Shown: positions 11,225 to 22,430 of the stretch, in pieces
Position numbering within the stretch: position 1 is the first letter of the stretch
Layout of the letters: each line of letters begins with the position of its first letter
From: Porites lobata
Lineage: Eukaryota; Cnidaria; Anthozoa; Scleractinia; Poritidae
NCBI GenBank assembly: GCA_942486035.1
Contig: CALNXK010000042.1
Span: 1,596,501 to 1,660,500, forward strand
Direction: 5' to 3'
DNA: 64,000 nt
Notes under the pieces: model-generated
Databases searched by the model: none
Seen by the model: the letters and a program-made list of their open reading frames with translations, nothing else
What the model was told of the DNA's origin: nothing
Position numbers and translations under genes: made by a program

Positions 11225-12244
11225 CCTGATGAATGCCGAGGAGTGGGGTTTCTGGCAGCGAGGTCTGGAATCGAGATTACATGATCGCGCCAGTTAGCAA
11301 AATTGGTCGAGTAAGACTAAGTGCAAATTTTCTTTCAAAAAAAATACGGCGGTGGATGCAGACATGAAAGGACGATGAGTTTTTGCTCGGTTTTAAGTTT
11401 TCCCGCGTCCAAACATCAAGAAAAGGTTTTCATGAACTTTTTCAATGGAAGTTTGTGACATCAGGAGACGTGATGTATGAACAGTTCATGGGTGACTTCA
11501 CTTTATATCGTGATTCGGCATCTCGGCAAGTTCAATACTCCTTAATAATAATACTCCTGTATCACACAGGACGTGAATTTTCGAGCGACCAGCCTGCTCC
11601 ATCTCTTATCTTTTTCCACTAATAGTGGTATTAAGACTCTCTTCCAAGATATATGCCACGAGCACACTATGTTAGTATAAGTCTTTCAACAGTCATATGT
11701 CTGAATGTTCATTAAACTATTTTCTACTTCGCTGTAATTCGTTTCGTACGTTTGTTTGAACACCACACCAAATACTTATGGGCGTAAATACAAAGGAAAG
11801 GGCTAATTTAGTAAAAGCCAGTGGTTGATGTTCCAATCATTTTGCTTCACATATACTGGGTCTGTCAGTACAAGCTATTTTTAACATCAGAAAAACCTAA
11901 AACTTCATTGAAATATCGTTGGAGTGTCATCAATAAAATTCTAATAGCAATACCGTATTAGTAATTTTATATTAGATGGTGTCTTCAGTTTCAAGTATTT
12001 TCTTGAAATTGTTTATACAAAGATTACCCTATAAGCTCTACTTTTCTTCTCAGGTGAGGAAACAATTCCAACTCTTAAGGATTTCATTTAAGCCATAATA
12101 CTGTTGTTTGCGAAGTGATAAACTTGTGAACTGAAAATTCTGACAAGATCGATTTTTACACTTTCGCGTGATTTGATCCGTCAATCAAATCGTACTTTTA
12201 ATGCTTTCATCTCTGATTTTGTTGAGATCACTTGGTGTGCATAT
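11225..12244. other. Intergenic, nothing recognised
   Basis: AT-rich DNA without supported exons, RNA genes or paired repeats. Confidence 0.5.
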
Positions 12245-12918
12245 ATACTAAATAAATAACAATTATTCACCGAAGTGGAGGTGGCCAGTGAGACAACGAT
12301 GCGGCGAAGCAGCGATGTAAATACCCACCACTAGCCACCGACACTAAGGTGAATAATTGTAAATTAGATAATTTAGATAATTGAGCACAATTTTGGCGCG
12401 TAATGACCGAACGGCCGCGGCCGTCGCTTTTCCTTGCTGACAAATAAAACTTTTGAAGGCATTTGTTTAGCTCTTGCGAGGAAATTTCTTCAAAAGGAGT
12501 TGTGAATTCTTTTTGTATTTAAAGTCATTCTGTAAAATAAGATTATTAAATTTAGTTTTAAGCTTATTTATGAACAAGTCAACTAAATAAAGTAACTCAA
12601 GACTAAAGCTTAATTTGTATTTGCAAACAAAAAACTTTTTCACCGGCCTTATCGATACATTCGAGTCAAAAAGACAAAGATCTACCTGATAAAACTTCCA
12701 AACCGAACTTCGTCACTTTCTTCGTGTATTTCGGGAACAGCTTGCTTGATTAGTTGTAAAATTTCTTTGTTTGTTACAGCAGCAAACCAAGAAGGCATGT
12801 TGCTCGCAACGTACGTGAGGAACTGGAGGTGAATCAGTGAATATATAGTGCAGGATATTCACTGATTGAGTAGCTAATCAAAGCGCGCGAAAAACACTAT
12901 CCACTGTTTTAGTATATA
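12245..12918 (-). mobile_element. Dispersed element R1, copy 1, with a small exon-like frame
   Basis: This minus-strand copy matches 34793-35520. It ends in TAGTATATAC-type sequence and carries a hairpin of about 100 bp (12261-12361) whose arms read CAATTATTCACC. Inside, ATG at 12798 opens a 113-bp exon-like frame ending at a GTAGAT donor (12686): it begins MPSWFAAVTNKEILQLI and ends VRFGSFIR. The other copy has the same frame at exactly the same length but with a stop. This looks like the first coding exon of a mobile-element protein. The F-x-x-x-T-x-x-E-I opening is reminiscent of tyrosine-recombinase (Crypton-type) proteins, but that is a weak guess. Confidence 0.6.
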
Positions 12919-13944
12919 CAGAAACTCATAAGGGGTTGAAACGTGTAACTCTCATATGTTTGCTTTGTCCGATGCTCGTGATTATTCATTTTCGAAAGTA
13001 CCATGTTTGGAACAAGAAGAAGAGATAACTGACCAATCAAACATCGTAAACAACGTGACGTAGTTTTACTTCATGTTCCCGCGCCCGCTTGAAAAAAATG
13101 GCCGACAAACGGGGAAAAAACTCCCGAACGCCGAGAAAGCTTTTAAAGGTTGAAACCAGGAATCTTACCGAAACACTGAGCAGGATATTATTGCCTTACC
13201 ACCCGGCCCAAACATAACATTATGAAACCCATTGACGTCCTTGCAACTTCATGAAGTTGTCACTTCAAAAAACGATGCTTCGTTGACCCTCTGCACAGTG
13301 AACTTATACTGCAAATAGGCTTTTATAATTCTTATATTAAAAGTCTATAATAACAGTAAAAAATACTTTCGAATAAAATTCATTAGCTGCGTGTCGAAAA
13401 GTGTCCAAAACCTGAGCCTGGCATCTTCGCAAAAGGTGACGCGTTTAATGAATGTGAGAAGCATTTAAGCTTTAATTCAGCTTGGATGTTGTAGTCACGA
13501 TCGTGTTTTGAGCTAATTTTATGAATGAACAAACTCAAAACAATAGACAGAGAAGAAAAGTTAATCCTTAAAAGCAATTCGGAAAACACTATCTGGATCG
13601 TGGATCCGTTCACGCAAGTGAAATCGGCTGAGCACATGGCAACATTCAACACAAAATGCATCTCAATTCGGGGCACATTTTGTAATTTTTCTCTATCGCC
13701 GAAGAGAAATATTTATAAAACGTCTATGAAACATTTAAAAATACATAAATTCCCTTTCAAAAACGTAATTGTCTTGGCCATAGAGTGCAAAATGTACCTG
13801 AAAAACTTCACTGCCTTGGTTGCATTTCAAAACAGACCATGCGCTCCGTCGTGAAGAAAACAAGGTTTGAAAGGTTGAATTCCTTGAAGGACGATTTCTT
13901 GATGAAAGGTTAAAGGTTAAGGTTAAAGGCATGTTTATAGTGGA

Positions 13945-14195
13945 AGGTGCTCTTAGCTAGTCAGCTAATTTACAGGCACTCCACTCAAATATTTAGAAAC
14001 AAATAATTCAAATACAACATAACAGGATTAAAAACCCCAACTGGCAGAAGGCAACCAGTTGGCTATTTACAAGCGTGGCCGAGAATTTGAACTCGGGACG
14101 ACCAAGCACAAATCCGGCAAGTGGCCAGAGCGGGACTCGAACCCGGGACCGCCGGATTGCGAGTCCGACGCGCTGACCACTCGGCCACCCTGCCT
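13945..14195 (-). mobile_element. tRNA-derived SINE
   Basis: On the minus strand the element starts with a tRNA-like head (14193-14121), then an unrelated body of about 170 bp. The head translates into the GWPSGQRVGLAIRRSRVRVP string often seen as a false protein in coral and other metazoan gene sets. It lies inside element R2, so it is the younger insertion. Confidence 0.8.
14121..14193 (-). tRNA. tRNA-like SINE head (not a functional tRNA gene)
   Basis: An A-box-like TGGCCGAGTGG and a perfect B box GGTTCGAGTCC are correctly spaced. The anticodon stem CGGA/TCCG encloses loop CTCGCAA, which would read anticodon CGC. The region outside the head is SINE body rather than a tRNA gene flank, so this is the RNA polymerase III promoter of the SINE. 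Confidence 0.6.
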
Positions 14196-14440
14196 CCCTC
14201 CAAAAAAAGAAAGCTGAGCATTCTATGGATCTTTCTCTTTCCATTTTTTGTCTTTTAACGGTGTATTTTTAACCTTGAAATGCAGAACTCTTGTCTTAAA
14301 ACATCTGCATGGTAATCAAGTGGCAGCCATTTGTTTAAAATGGATATCTGCCACTAAGGTTTCCAAATATGGTAAAAGTGAATATTCATGAGCATTGAAC
14401 GCCAGCACACGTTTAAACCCCTTATGAGTTTCTGGTATAT

Positions 14441-15190
14441 ACTAATCAACAATTATTCTTTGAAACCAAGGTGAATAGCTAGATCTTTGCAGAATTTTCA
14501 AACATGGCAATTCACAAGTTTATCATTTCGCAAACAACAGCGTAATGGCTTAAATAGAACCGCTAAAAGTTTGAACTGTTTCCTTACCTGAGAAGAAAAG
14601 TGGAGCTTTGTTGTTTTCTGTTGACTCGCCAAGTTTATAGCCAAAAGGGCTTGTTGTGTCCTTCTTCGCATGAAGTGCTGACAAAAATGGCCGGCTCGGT
14701 TGCTCGAGGTAAGACGTCGTCTTCCTGTCAGTCTGTCCTGTGTCATTCTTTTGCCTGTTTACTTGAAAGGTAGAATTTCTGCAAACATTTCCTTTTAAAT
14801 TTGTTTGTCATTAATAAACTTCGATTTCTGAGCCAAAATTTTCTTGTTAGAAAACGCTGAGTTCACGAAACCGCACGGCTTCTTCTACGCGAATACACGG
14901 GAGTTGTAAACAATCCATCCAGCACAAAACTCACCTACAGTAAATTGAAAAACGCCGTATTGAATCCGTCCAAGTCTTTTCTTGCCTCAAAAAAACGCCA
15001 GTGCTAGGATTTTGTCGACTTTTAAAAGATCGTTCTCTAAAAAGAATGGGAAAAACACCGAGCTCACACATTATCCACTCGCTAGGCGGTGAATATTGTT
15101 GAATAGTCCGAGATAGCGAACCAATCAGATTGTTTAAATGACCAAGATCACTGAGTGTGTATATACTAAAAAAAAATTGTTGTTTTCAAT
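14441..15190. repeat. R1-related repeat fragment
   Basis: It begins TATATACTAATCAACAATTATTC and ends with CCAAGATCACTGAGTGTG followed by TATATACTAA. The GATCACTKRGTGTG block also occurs at 12225-12240 and, diverged, at 23094-23110, and appears to mark an end of the family. No supported coding region. Confidence 0.45.
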
Positions 15191-15449
15191 CTCGGCGAAT
15201 ATTGGCTTTAGGAATATTGACCTCGCCGCTTCACTTTATATTTTTTATTTTCCTAAGCATCCTCTGGTGTTTTTCACATCCATTGGTACAAGGCAATTGT
15301 GGTAAGTCGAAGTACAAAACGAAAACGTTTGGCATGGAAAGCGACGTTGCCCGCACAACGTGAAAACAGTGAAAATGGCGTTGTGAGGACGCCGGGAGGT
15401 TGCAGACAACTTCTTTCGTTCTGCGCCTGACTGAACCAGAAAATGGACT

Positions 15450-15660
15450 TAATAATAATAATCATAATAATAATAATAATTTAAACATATTTATAGAGGA
15501 TAGCTGCATCAGTTTTACGAAAAACTGCTATCAATGCAGGTCCTGTAAAAAATTTAAAAGAAAAAAGATAAAAATGAAAAAAACAAAAATAATAATAAAA
15601 AATAAATTAAAATAAATAAAGATACGGATAAAAACAAATTACAGTAGTATAAAATAGTTA
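15450..15660. repeat. AAT microsatellite and A-rich tract
   Basis: An (AAT)n run at 15450-15482 is followed by A-rich DNA to about 15660. Low complexity; the 71-residue open frame across it is an artefact. Confidence 0.75.
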
Positions 15661-15789
15661 CATTAAAATGAAGATTCGAACAGTTATAAATTCTAAGAAT
15701 TATTAAAAATTTAATTTTTGTACCTTTGTAGAAAAAAGCGCACTTGGAGCATTCTAAGTTAACTTTTTCTTACGGTGGCGGTGAATGTC

Positions 15790-16107
15790 ACGCACGGTTT
15801 CTTACATTAAAATGATTAAAAGGGTATCTGGGAACCCTATTTGCAATGCACTCATTAAAAAGTCTTAAAATGTGTGTCCGTCTTCTGTAATAGAGAGGTT
15901 CCAAGCCCAGTTTGGTCATAATTTTATCAGCTGACAGTTTTGAGACAGCTTTGAAGTAGACGATCCTCGTCTTTGTAGTCGTTCAATCTTGTCACTGTTT
16001 CCTTGTCCTTGTCTAGAAAACATTCCGAGTATCTTAGATACCTTCATCCTCATGTAGTCCACATGGTTATTGAAGGAAAGGGTGTCATCAAGAACAACAC
16101 CCACACC
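15790..16107 (-). pseudogene. Non-LTR retrotransposon (LINE) reverse transcriptase C-terminal relic
   Basis: On the minus strand, 16104-15916 reads GVVLDDTLSFNNHVDYMRMK followed by VSKILGMFSR, the typical LINE block just after the catalytic domain. About 150 bases further on, in a shifted frame, it reads TKLGLEPLYYRRRTHILRLF and VPRYPF, the usual block near the C-terminus of CR1/L2/Rex-like proteins. The segment between these blocks is deleted and the frame is broken. It belongs to the same broad class as the relic at 45430-45919, but the two do not overlap enough to compare. Confidence 0.75.
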
Positions 16108-17094
16108 GTAATTTTAGGGACTTATTATAACTCCAAAAATGGAGTAAAAATTTTAGGTACAGGATAACTCCTTTTCTGGGGTTATTTTAACTCCTCAATA
16201 TCTGACTGTGCAGGTGGGTACTTAAACGTGTCCGTATGCTTAATGCACTCTCCATTTAGGCTTATATCAGTTTCTTCCGGTACGCCGTCTTCGTGTCTCC
16301 CGTCCTGGTGCTTAAGGTCTCTATTAAAGACGCTTAGGTATAATTTCTCGGTATAAGTCAAATCACTGGTTCTTTAATTCAGTGCTAAATATTTTCCTAG
16401 TGCTGCCTTAAATTCATTGCCAGAGTGTTTCGATTATGTTTGCCACTTAGTAAAATCAAGTTAAACGCACAATTACAATGAACTTTTAAATCTTTTTGGT
16501 GTTTTAAACGAACTTGTTGTTGCTATTTTTTTTTATGTTTTACGAATGAGGTTTTACGAAGTATCAGCGTCCCAACTGTGATTTGGCCATACACAAACTT
16601 AGATGGTTTAATGTAAAATAAGCAACTTAGGTGAGCAAAAACTGCATGATGGTAATCGTGTTATGTTTATTGTTTACAGCACATAAAGTATGTCTATCTG
16701 TTACATACAGAACGTACAGAAATGGCTATTGATGATTACGTGATTACAGACCACGTAATTAAATAGCAATCACGAAAGTCAAGTTGAGATAATTTACAAA
16801 CGGAAGAGAAACAAAATTAGCTGATTTTCAACCTACTTGAGCTATGCTTGTGAAATTCAGACAGGAGATTTACCTCACTTTTTTATGGAAGTTGAGCCCG
16901 CAGATTGGAACTTTTTCCAGGCTATATTTTGTAGCCTTGCTATTAAAGGGAGAGGTTCACGGTTCAGCGCATTCTCATTTTTCAAAATGCTGTTTTGTTG
17001 CCGGGGCATTCTGTATCGTGTATGCAAGCAATATGATCATGTCGTAATGAACCAATCTGCACACTCCCCAGGCAGTCACTTGCACTTGATCGCC
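16108..17094. other. Intergenic, nothing recognised
   Basis: A short ATAACTCC-rich inverted stretch lies at about 16130-16210. No supported exon was found. The 141-residue frame starting at 16837 runs into the transposon end at 17099 and is rejected. Confidence 0.45.
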
Positions 17095-17098
17095 TTAA

Positions 17099-18231
17099 AG
17101 GGACCGGTTCATGATAATGCGCATGCGCGCCGTTTGTCTCTTCAGAATAAATTTGTTGGGTCAACACTAAATTCGAAATCGCCATTACCGGTACAATCAT
17201 TGAAAATCCTTCGTTTTATTCAGACATCCGTCGCTTTGGCTGGTCTAGTTATACTTCGGTAGTGGTGATTAACGTGTGGTTGTGTCGTTTGACTGGTTAC
17301 GTTTTAAGAAGACGCAAAAAATAATGTTTTGATCATGGAGGTTGAGAAGAGCATCGTGGCCGTCCGGCAACAGGACGTTCTCAAGAGTCTCTGGAGATAG
17401 AGAAGCTTAGCCTATCGATCTGGTATGGTTCTAGGAGTAGTGTGTGGCATACGAAAAGAATACACGACACTTGGAAAGTGGTTAAAGGCATGAGTTCGTT
17501 CAACTTTGATTTGATTTTTGACTCCGACCTGTAGTTATACCGCAACAGGCCGCGCGATCTTCACCGATCTGGTACACTTGAAATGTTCCTTGTATCTTTG
17601 CTTTATGATCGTATATGTTTAATAATTGATGTTTTTAAAATAAATTATTGCCTGAATATTCTGTTCATAATCTAGTTTCTTTATGTGTGCTACTCGATAA
17701 CATTTGTTTTGCGGAACACTGACCCGATGCAACGCGAATGAATTTGTTTATTTGCTGATAAGCAATTGAAATTTATGCTCATTTAAGGATAATCTTTATA
17801 CTCATACGTTGTGTGTTTTTGTCACCGGTCCGGCGCTATTTGTAGGTATTTCTGGGTTTATATAAGGCGAACTGAGAGAACAGTAATAAGATGTTTGTTT
17901 ACAAATTTTGTTTGCCGATCGGTCACTGTTTTGTTAGCGTGGGTACGACCTCGTAAAAATACACGTTGGTAAATGTTTGTTTCAAAGCAGGACAGGGCTG
18001 TAAATCTTATTCTTATCGGCTGCAACATATATCTGAGGAGTAGCAAAGAATAAAGTTGAATTATGGGGATAAATAAAATCAAACCAAATGCCCGGAAATA
18101 CTCTTGCGTCGCGAACAATTAATTTGAATTTTGTAAATTTACTTGCGTGCATCTAACTCGCTTCCGATTGGTTGAAAAACAATCAGCTACTGTCAGAACT
18201 CACACATGCGCATTATCGTGAACCAGTCCCT
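17099..18231. mobile_element. TTAA-flanked DNA transposon (piggyBac/Kolobok-like), non-autonomous
   Basis: Long terminal inverted repeats start AGGGACCGGTTCATGATAAT on the left and end with the near reverse complement ATTATCGTGAACCAGTCCCT on the right. Exact TTAA tetranucleotides flank both ends (17095-17098 and 18232-18235), as in piggyBac and Kolobok superfamilies. The 1.13-kb interior encodes no transposase I can recognise. Confidence 0.8.
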
Positions 18232-18480
18232 TTAAATATTTGCAAATAGCTGTAAATTAATCAACCATGGAATAAAACCGTCGGGTCAACAATAAAGTCA
18301 ACGTTGGTAGTGTTGGCATAATCCACTGATTTTTTCTGCGATTTTGGAATTCCTCCATCCTACTTCAGGTTACTCTGAAATACACTTCTACTTTGAAATA
18401 CACTCTGAGACCGCTGAGGTACATGTGAGTGGGATTATTAACCGATAGAATTAATAATAAATTGGCAAAACGTAATTTAA

Positions 18481-18519
18481 TTAATGAGCATGCGCTTAAC
18501 CGTGAACCTGTCCCTTTAA
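18481..18519 (-). mobile_element. Solo end of the same TTAA element family
   Basis: GCATGCGCTTAACCGTGAAC followed by CTGTCCCT and TTAA resembles the right end of the element at 17099-18231, shortened in the middle. No matching left end is nearby. Confidence 0.55.
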
Positions 18520-18904
18520 CTGAGGTAATTTTGCGTTAGCCCTCCTTCTTTGATTCTTGCCAATTTCTTGCTTATTAGTACAGTTGTTGAGTACGTCATA
18601 CGGATACTATACTGGCATATATAAGTTAAGCAGCTAGAAAATAGAAAGAGAGGTTGCATAATCAAACACAAGGCCATTAACCAAGGCTTCATAGGTTTTC
18701 AGCCTCAATGCGATTTTACTTACCCTCGATCTTCAGCTTCTTTTACAGGGTACGCTTTTATACTTTCAATCTCATGAAAGCCTTCACTCGGGGCATTTTG
18801 CAAAATATACAGTTGATCAACCCTCAAAAGTTTTCCAAGGTAACAAATACATTTTTGTAATGTTCATGAAGAAACCCTGAAAATAGATTCCCAGTAATAA
18901 ATGA

Positions 18905-19697
18905 TTTTGACTAAAGTTTCTTTTTCCCACCCCCTTTAAGTTGATTGTGTTACCTCCAGCTTTCGTATATGTGATGTGTACTTTGAGTTGAACACTGTTG
19001 AACACTCAAAACTCGATTTTCAGTCAACACTGTAAAAATAGGTATAGAATTGTTTACAATTAAATTCGTACTTGCTTGGGTTTAACATCTGGTTTATCAC
19101 ACGGATAGGCGGGATAGTCTAATTGGTCAAACGAGCTTGGTTTGGTTCTTAAAATTGATGATTCTGAGTTTGAAGAATGAACACTTGAAAGGTGTCTTTG
19201 GTAAATTATTTTTGTCTTTTACAGCCTCGAAATGTGGTGTTTTACACAGCGTTGACACTTTGATTTTCGGCGCAAAAAGCTTTAGATCATGAGTAAGTTA
19301 GTCCGAGTTGACAAAGACTAGATTCACTTCAGCCCGTGGGAAATCAACTCGTATAAAGGACATGACATACATGAGGCTATTGAAGCTCTCGGGTTGCAGA
19401 TGTCGATAGCGCCTTGCAAGTCACGTGTTTTAGTCTCGTCACTAAAGGGATTTAGAGTCTTGTTTACTGCAACGATAATGTGACCACCTTTTCCTTTTGC
19501 TTGTCGTTTACTGTTTGTGAACAACACAAATATTAACTCTTTTTTGCACATTTTATCTGATCGCTAATTCCTAATTTGTAAAATATCATCAACTTGAATC
19601 TCAAGGTTGCAGTTTGCTATGATGTCTCAGTTGATTTACACAAGGAAGAATAAATTTTATTAAATCAGTGTCCCACGAAATCACAGTCCACGACTAT
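18905..19697 (+). repeat. Inverted segmental repeat, left copy, outer half (A)
   Basis: This stretch is the diverged reverse complement of about 27715-28420. Shared blocks include GTCCCACGAAATCACAGTCC, the tract around AAACGACAA, AAACCAAGCTCG and GTAAACAAT. In the right copy A and B (21653-22430) are contiguous; here they are separated by the foldback element at 19704-21646. Confidence 0.8.
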
Positions 19698-19703
19698 TTA
19701 TAA

Positions 19704-21646
19704 GCACAGGTAACCCAGGCTCTGTGATAGTACCACAGTACGGTTCCAGTAAAATTACAGTGTTTGTATGGGGTAAAAATATCATCCTAAAATTTCTAGG
19801 AAATACTAAATAAAGATCAATGAAACTTACTCTGCAGTTAATTGTTGTTGTCCTTATTGCTCCAACGAAGTTTCGTGATAATTTGCAGTAATTTGTTCAA
19901 ATTCACTCTATCTACAATAATAATATACAAGGTAGGAAACACGAGGTGCCATTTTCGCCGACATGCTCTCATTCAACACAACTTTTTCCACGAAATTCGA
20001 ACTCCAACGGAAAATAAACATGCCAGGATCGTAGAAATAGGATAGCAACAGATATGGAAACCAATGAAGCTTTCCCAGATAGAGAAACGAATCCCACAGA
20101 CTTGGACAAACTCGAAGAATATAATCCAAACACACCGAGAATACGCTCGCCGAAGCAGCCGGGCCAGATCAACGCGCGGCCAAGAAAATGAGGCCTGGGC
20201 ACTGTACAAAAAAATTCCATCCCGGGGGTCCTGGGGTGACCTTTCTAGGGACCGATACATCATTTGCCCAAGGCCACCCTCCCCTGCTGGAAAAATACTT
20301 GATAGAAGGCAATTGTTCTTCCTAGCCAATCACCATTTGCCAGAGCAAACCCCGCACACGCGCCTGAATTTAAATGGCTAAAAAAAAGTAATATAATCAG
20401 GAGAGTCTGCGGAGTTACAAGGCGTCCCATTTCTTTTACTAAGGAATGCAAATAACAGTAATGAAACTAATGAAATAACAACGCGAAATGCTTACAAGGC
20501 GGGCTAAAAACAAGGTTGAACAAAAGGTAGATGATGACTGAGATACTGTTGCTGTGAACTCTCGAGCGAAACTATCGTAAATAAACGGTGAAGCTTACAA
20601 ACTAATGTCAAAAATTATACAGAAAATTGCGACAGAATATGAATTGCGATAACTGAGACGAATGTGAAAGGCACGTGCACTAGTAAACAAAGAACTAGCG
20701 CGATTAACATATTTAGCGATTAATGCGGCAGTGAAACGCCAACTTCTTGTCAATACAAGTGAACGCTCTATCGGTTAAATATGTGAATCATCGTGATACA
20801 CCTCTCTTTGAATTTGGTCCTGTTGTACAAATGCCTCGGTAAGAGCCAAAATTCACCATATTTTTTGCTCGTTTTAAGTTTTGTAAATCGTCCTTCGTTG
20901 TTCTTTCCTTTGCCCTTATAACCTTGCCCTATTGATGTTTGATAAACTTTCTGAGGACCAGCGCCAGGAGCTGAATATAGTTCGAGAGGAAAATAATCTC
21001 TTTATAACAGGCCATAGTGATTGGCTAGGAAGAACAATTGCCTTCTATCAAGTATTTTTCCAGCAGGGGAGGGTGGCCTTGGGCAAATGATTTATCGGTC
21101 CCTAGAAAGGTCACCCCAGGACCCCCGGGAGGGAATTTTTTTGTACAGTGCCCAGGCTTCATTTTCTTGGCCGCGCGTTGATCTGGCCCGGCTGCTTCGG
21201 CGAGCGTATTCTCGGTGTGTTTGGATTATATTCTTCGAGTTTCTCCAAGTCTGTGGGATTCGTTTCTCTATCTGGGAAAGCTTCATTGGTTTCCATATCT
21301 GTTGCTATCCTATTTCTACGATCCTGGCATGTTTATTTTCCGTTGGAGTTCGAATTTCGTGGAAAAAGTTGTGTTGAATGAGAGCATGTCGTCGAAAATG
21401 GCACCTCGTGTTTCCTACCTTGTATATTATTATTGTAGATAGAGTGAATTTGAACAAATTACTGCAAATTATCACGAAACTTCGTTGGAGCAATAAGGAC
21501 AACAACAATTAACTGCAGAGTAAGTTTCATTGATCTTTATTTAGTATTTCCTAGAAATTTTAGGATGATATTTTTACCCCATACAAACACTGTAATTTTA
21601 CTGGAACCGTACTGTGGTACTATCACAGAGCCTGGGTTACCTGTGT
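19704..21646. mobile_element. Foldback element with about 635-bp inverted arms
   Basis: Arms 19704-20333 and 21017-21646 are nearly perfect reverse complements; the unpaired core is 20334-21016. Tips read GCACAGGTAACCC and its partner ending GGGTTACCTGTGT. TTATAA flanks both tips (19698-19703, 21647-21652), while the inverted paralogous site at about 27705-27715 has an uninterrupted CTATTTATAGAGGGATGG, the empty site. The TSD is therefore about 5-6 bp (TTATA or TTATAA). The high arm identity shows recent insertion or gene conversion. A 118-residue frame appears in both arms only because they mirror each other; I see no domain in it, and no transposase in the core. Confidence 0.85.
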
Positions 21647-21652
21647 TTATAA

Positions 21653-22430
21653 GGGGATGGAAATTGCACCAAAAAAAAAAACCCAAAAACGGAAAAATTT
21701 CTTTTCCTCCCTGCAAAGCATTGATTTTTTGGCACCAGTAAGTAACAAAAACAAAAATTGACGAAATTGACGATTATGAAGTTAGAAAACTTTCGTATTG
21801 CCTCACACGTTTTCGACAGTGGCTAGATTCTGTCGTAATCCTACACAGGCGTGATTATTATGATTATTATGTTATTTTTTTGGCGGGGAGCGGGGGATGT
21901 TTTAACCATTTGTATATTTGTCTTTGTTGATGAATTGATGAAGGGATCTCTCCAAAATGTTTTCTTTTGAATAGTAAAACAGCATTTAATTTTACACGTG
22001 AGTGAGAAGTAAAAACGTATCCTTTGCAAGAAATCAGCGAGTTTAAACGAATTCAATTTATAGTTCCCGCCAAGTATTCCCTTGAACTGAAGCGCAGATT
22101 TATAATTTGCTCAACTCAGCTTGGCTTTACAGAGAATACCGACAAAAAAAAATCAAAATCGACAATATCAGAATAGAATATAAATAATGAGGAAAGATCA
22201 GGAATGTCCATATTAATGATTAGTGAGTTGGGATCACCCAGATAGCAAAGGCTAATTTTGGTGGTTGAAAACAATTATCATAAAATATATTTAGACGCAG
22301 CATTGGTTAGAAAGTTTGCTTTGATAAAAAAGCGTTTTCTTATTGCGCTAGGCTAGATAATAAATTAATGAAACAATCAAGTATAGATATCGAAACTAAA
22401 GGCGCTACGAAATAATGGACTTAAGTGAAA
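21653..22430 (+). repeat. Inverted segmental repeat, left copy, inner half (B)
   Basis: This is the diverged reverse complement of about 26655-27710. Shared blocks include GGAGAGATCC, CACGTGAGTGAGAA, TATCAGAATAGAATATAAAT and GATAGCAAAGGCTAATTT. No gene is recognised in it. Confidence 0.8.

Larger units (their letters stand above)
12916..14440. mobile_element. Inverted-repeat element R2, nested next to R1
   Basis: The left end AGAAACTCATAAGGGGTT is matched by the reverse complement AACCCCTTATGAGTTTCT near 14411-14432, and both ends abut TATATAC. About 1.5 kb long, it hosts a later SINE insertion at 13945-14195. A 39-residue frame starting at 13098 (MADKRGKNSRTPRK) has no known domain. Whether R1 and R2 are parts of one composite element is unresolved. 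Confidence 0.55.

Noticed and set aside
14008..14244. 78-residue minus-strand frame containing GWPSGQRVGLAIRRSRVRVP
   Set aside because: This is a translated tRNA-like SINE head, a well-known false protein.
16837..17262. 141-residue plus-strand open frame
   Set aside because: It crosses the left end of the TTAA element at 17099, so its C-terminal part is transposon DNA; no splice context or domain.
19973..21377. Mirror-image 118-residue open frames at 19973-20329 (minus) and 21021-21377 (plus)
   Set aside because: They are the same sequence in the two arms of the foldback element. Conservation is due to the palindrome; no domain, and several overlapping frames are equally open.
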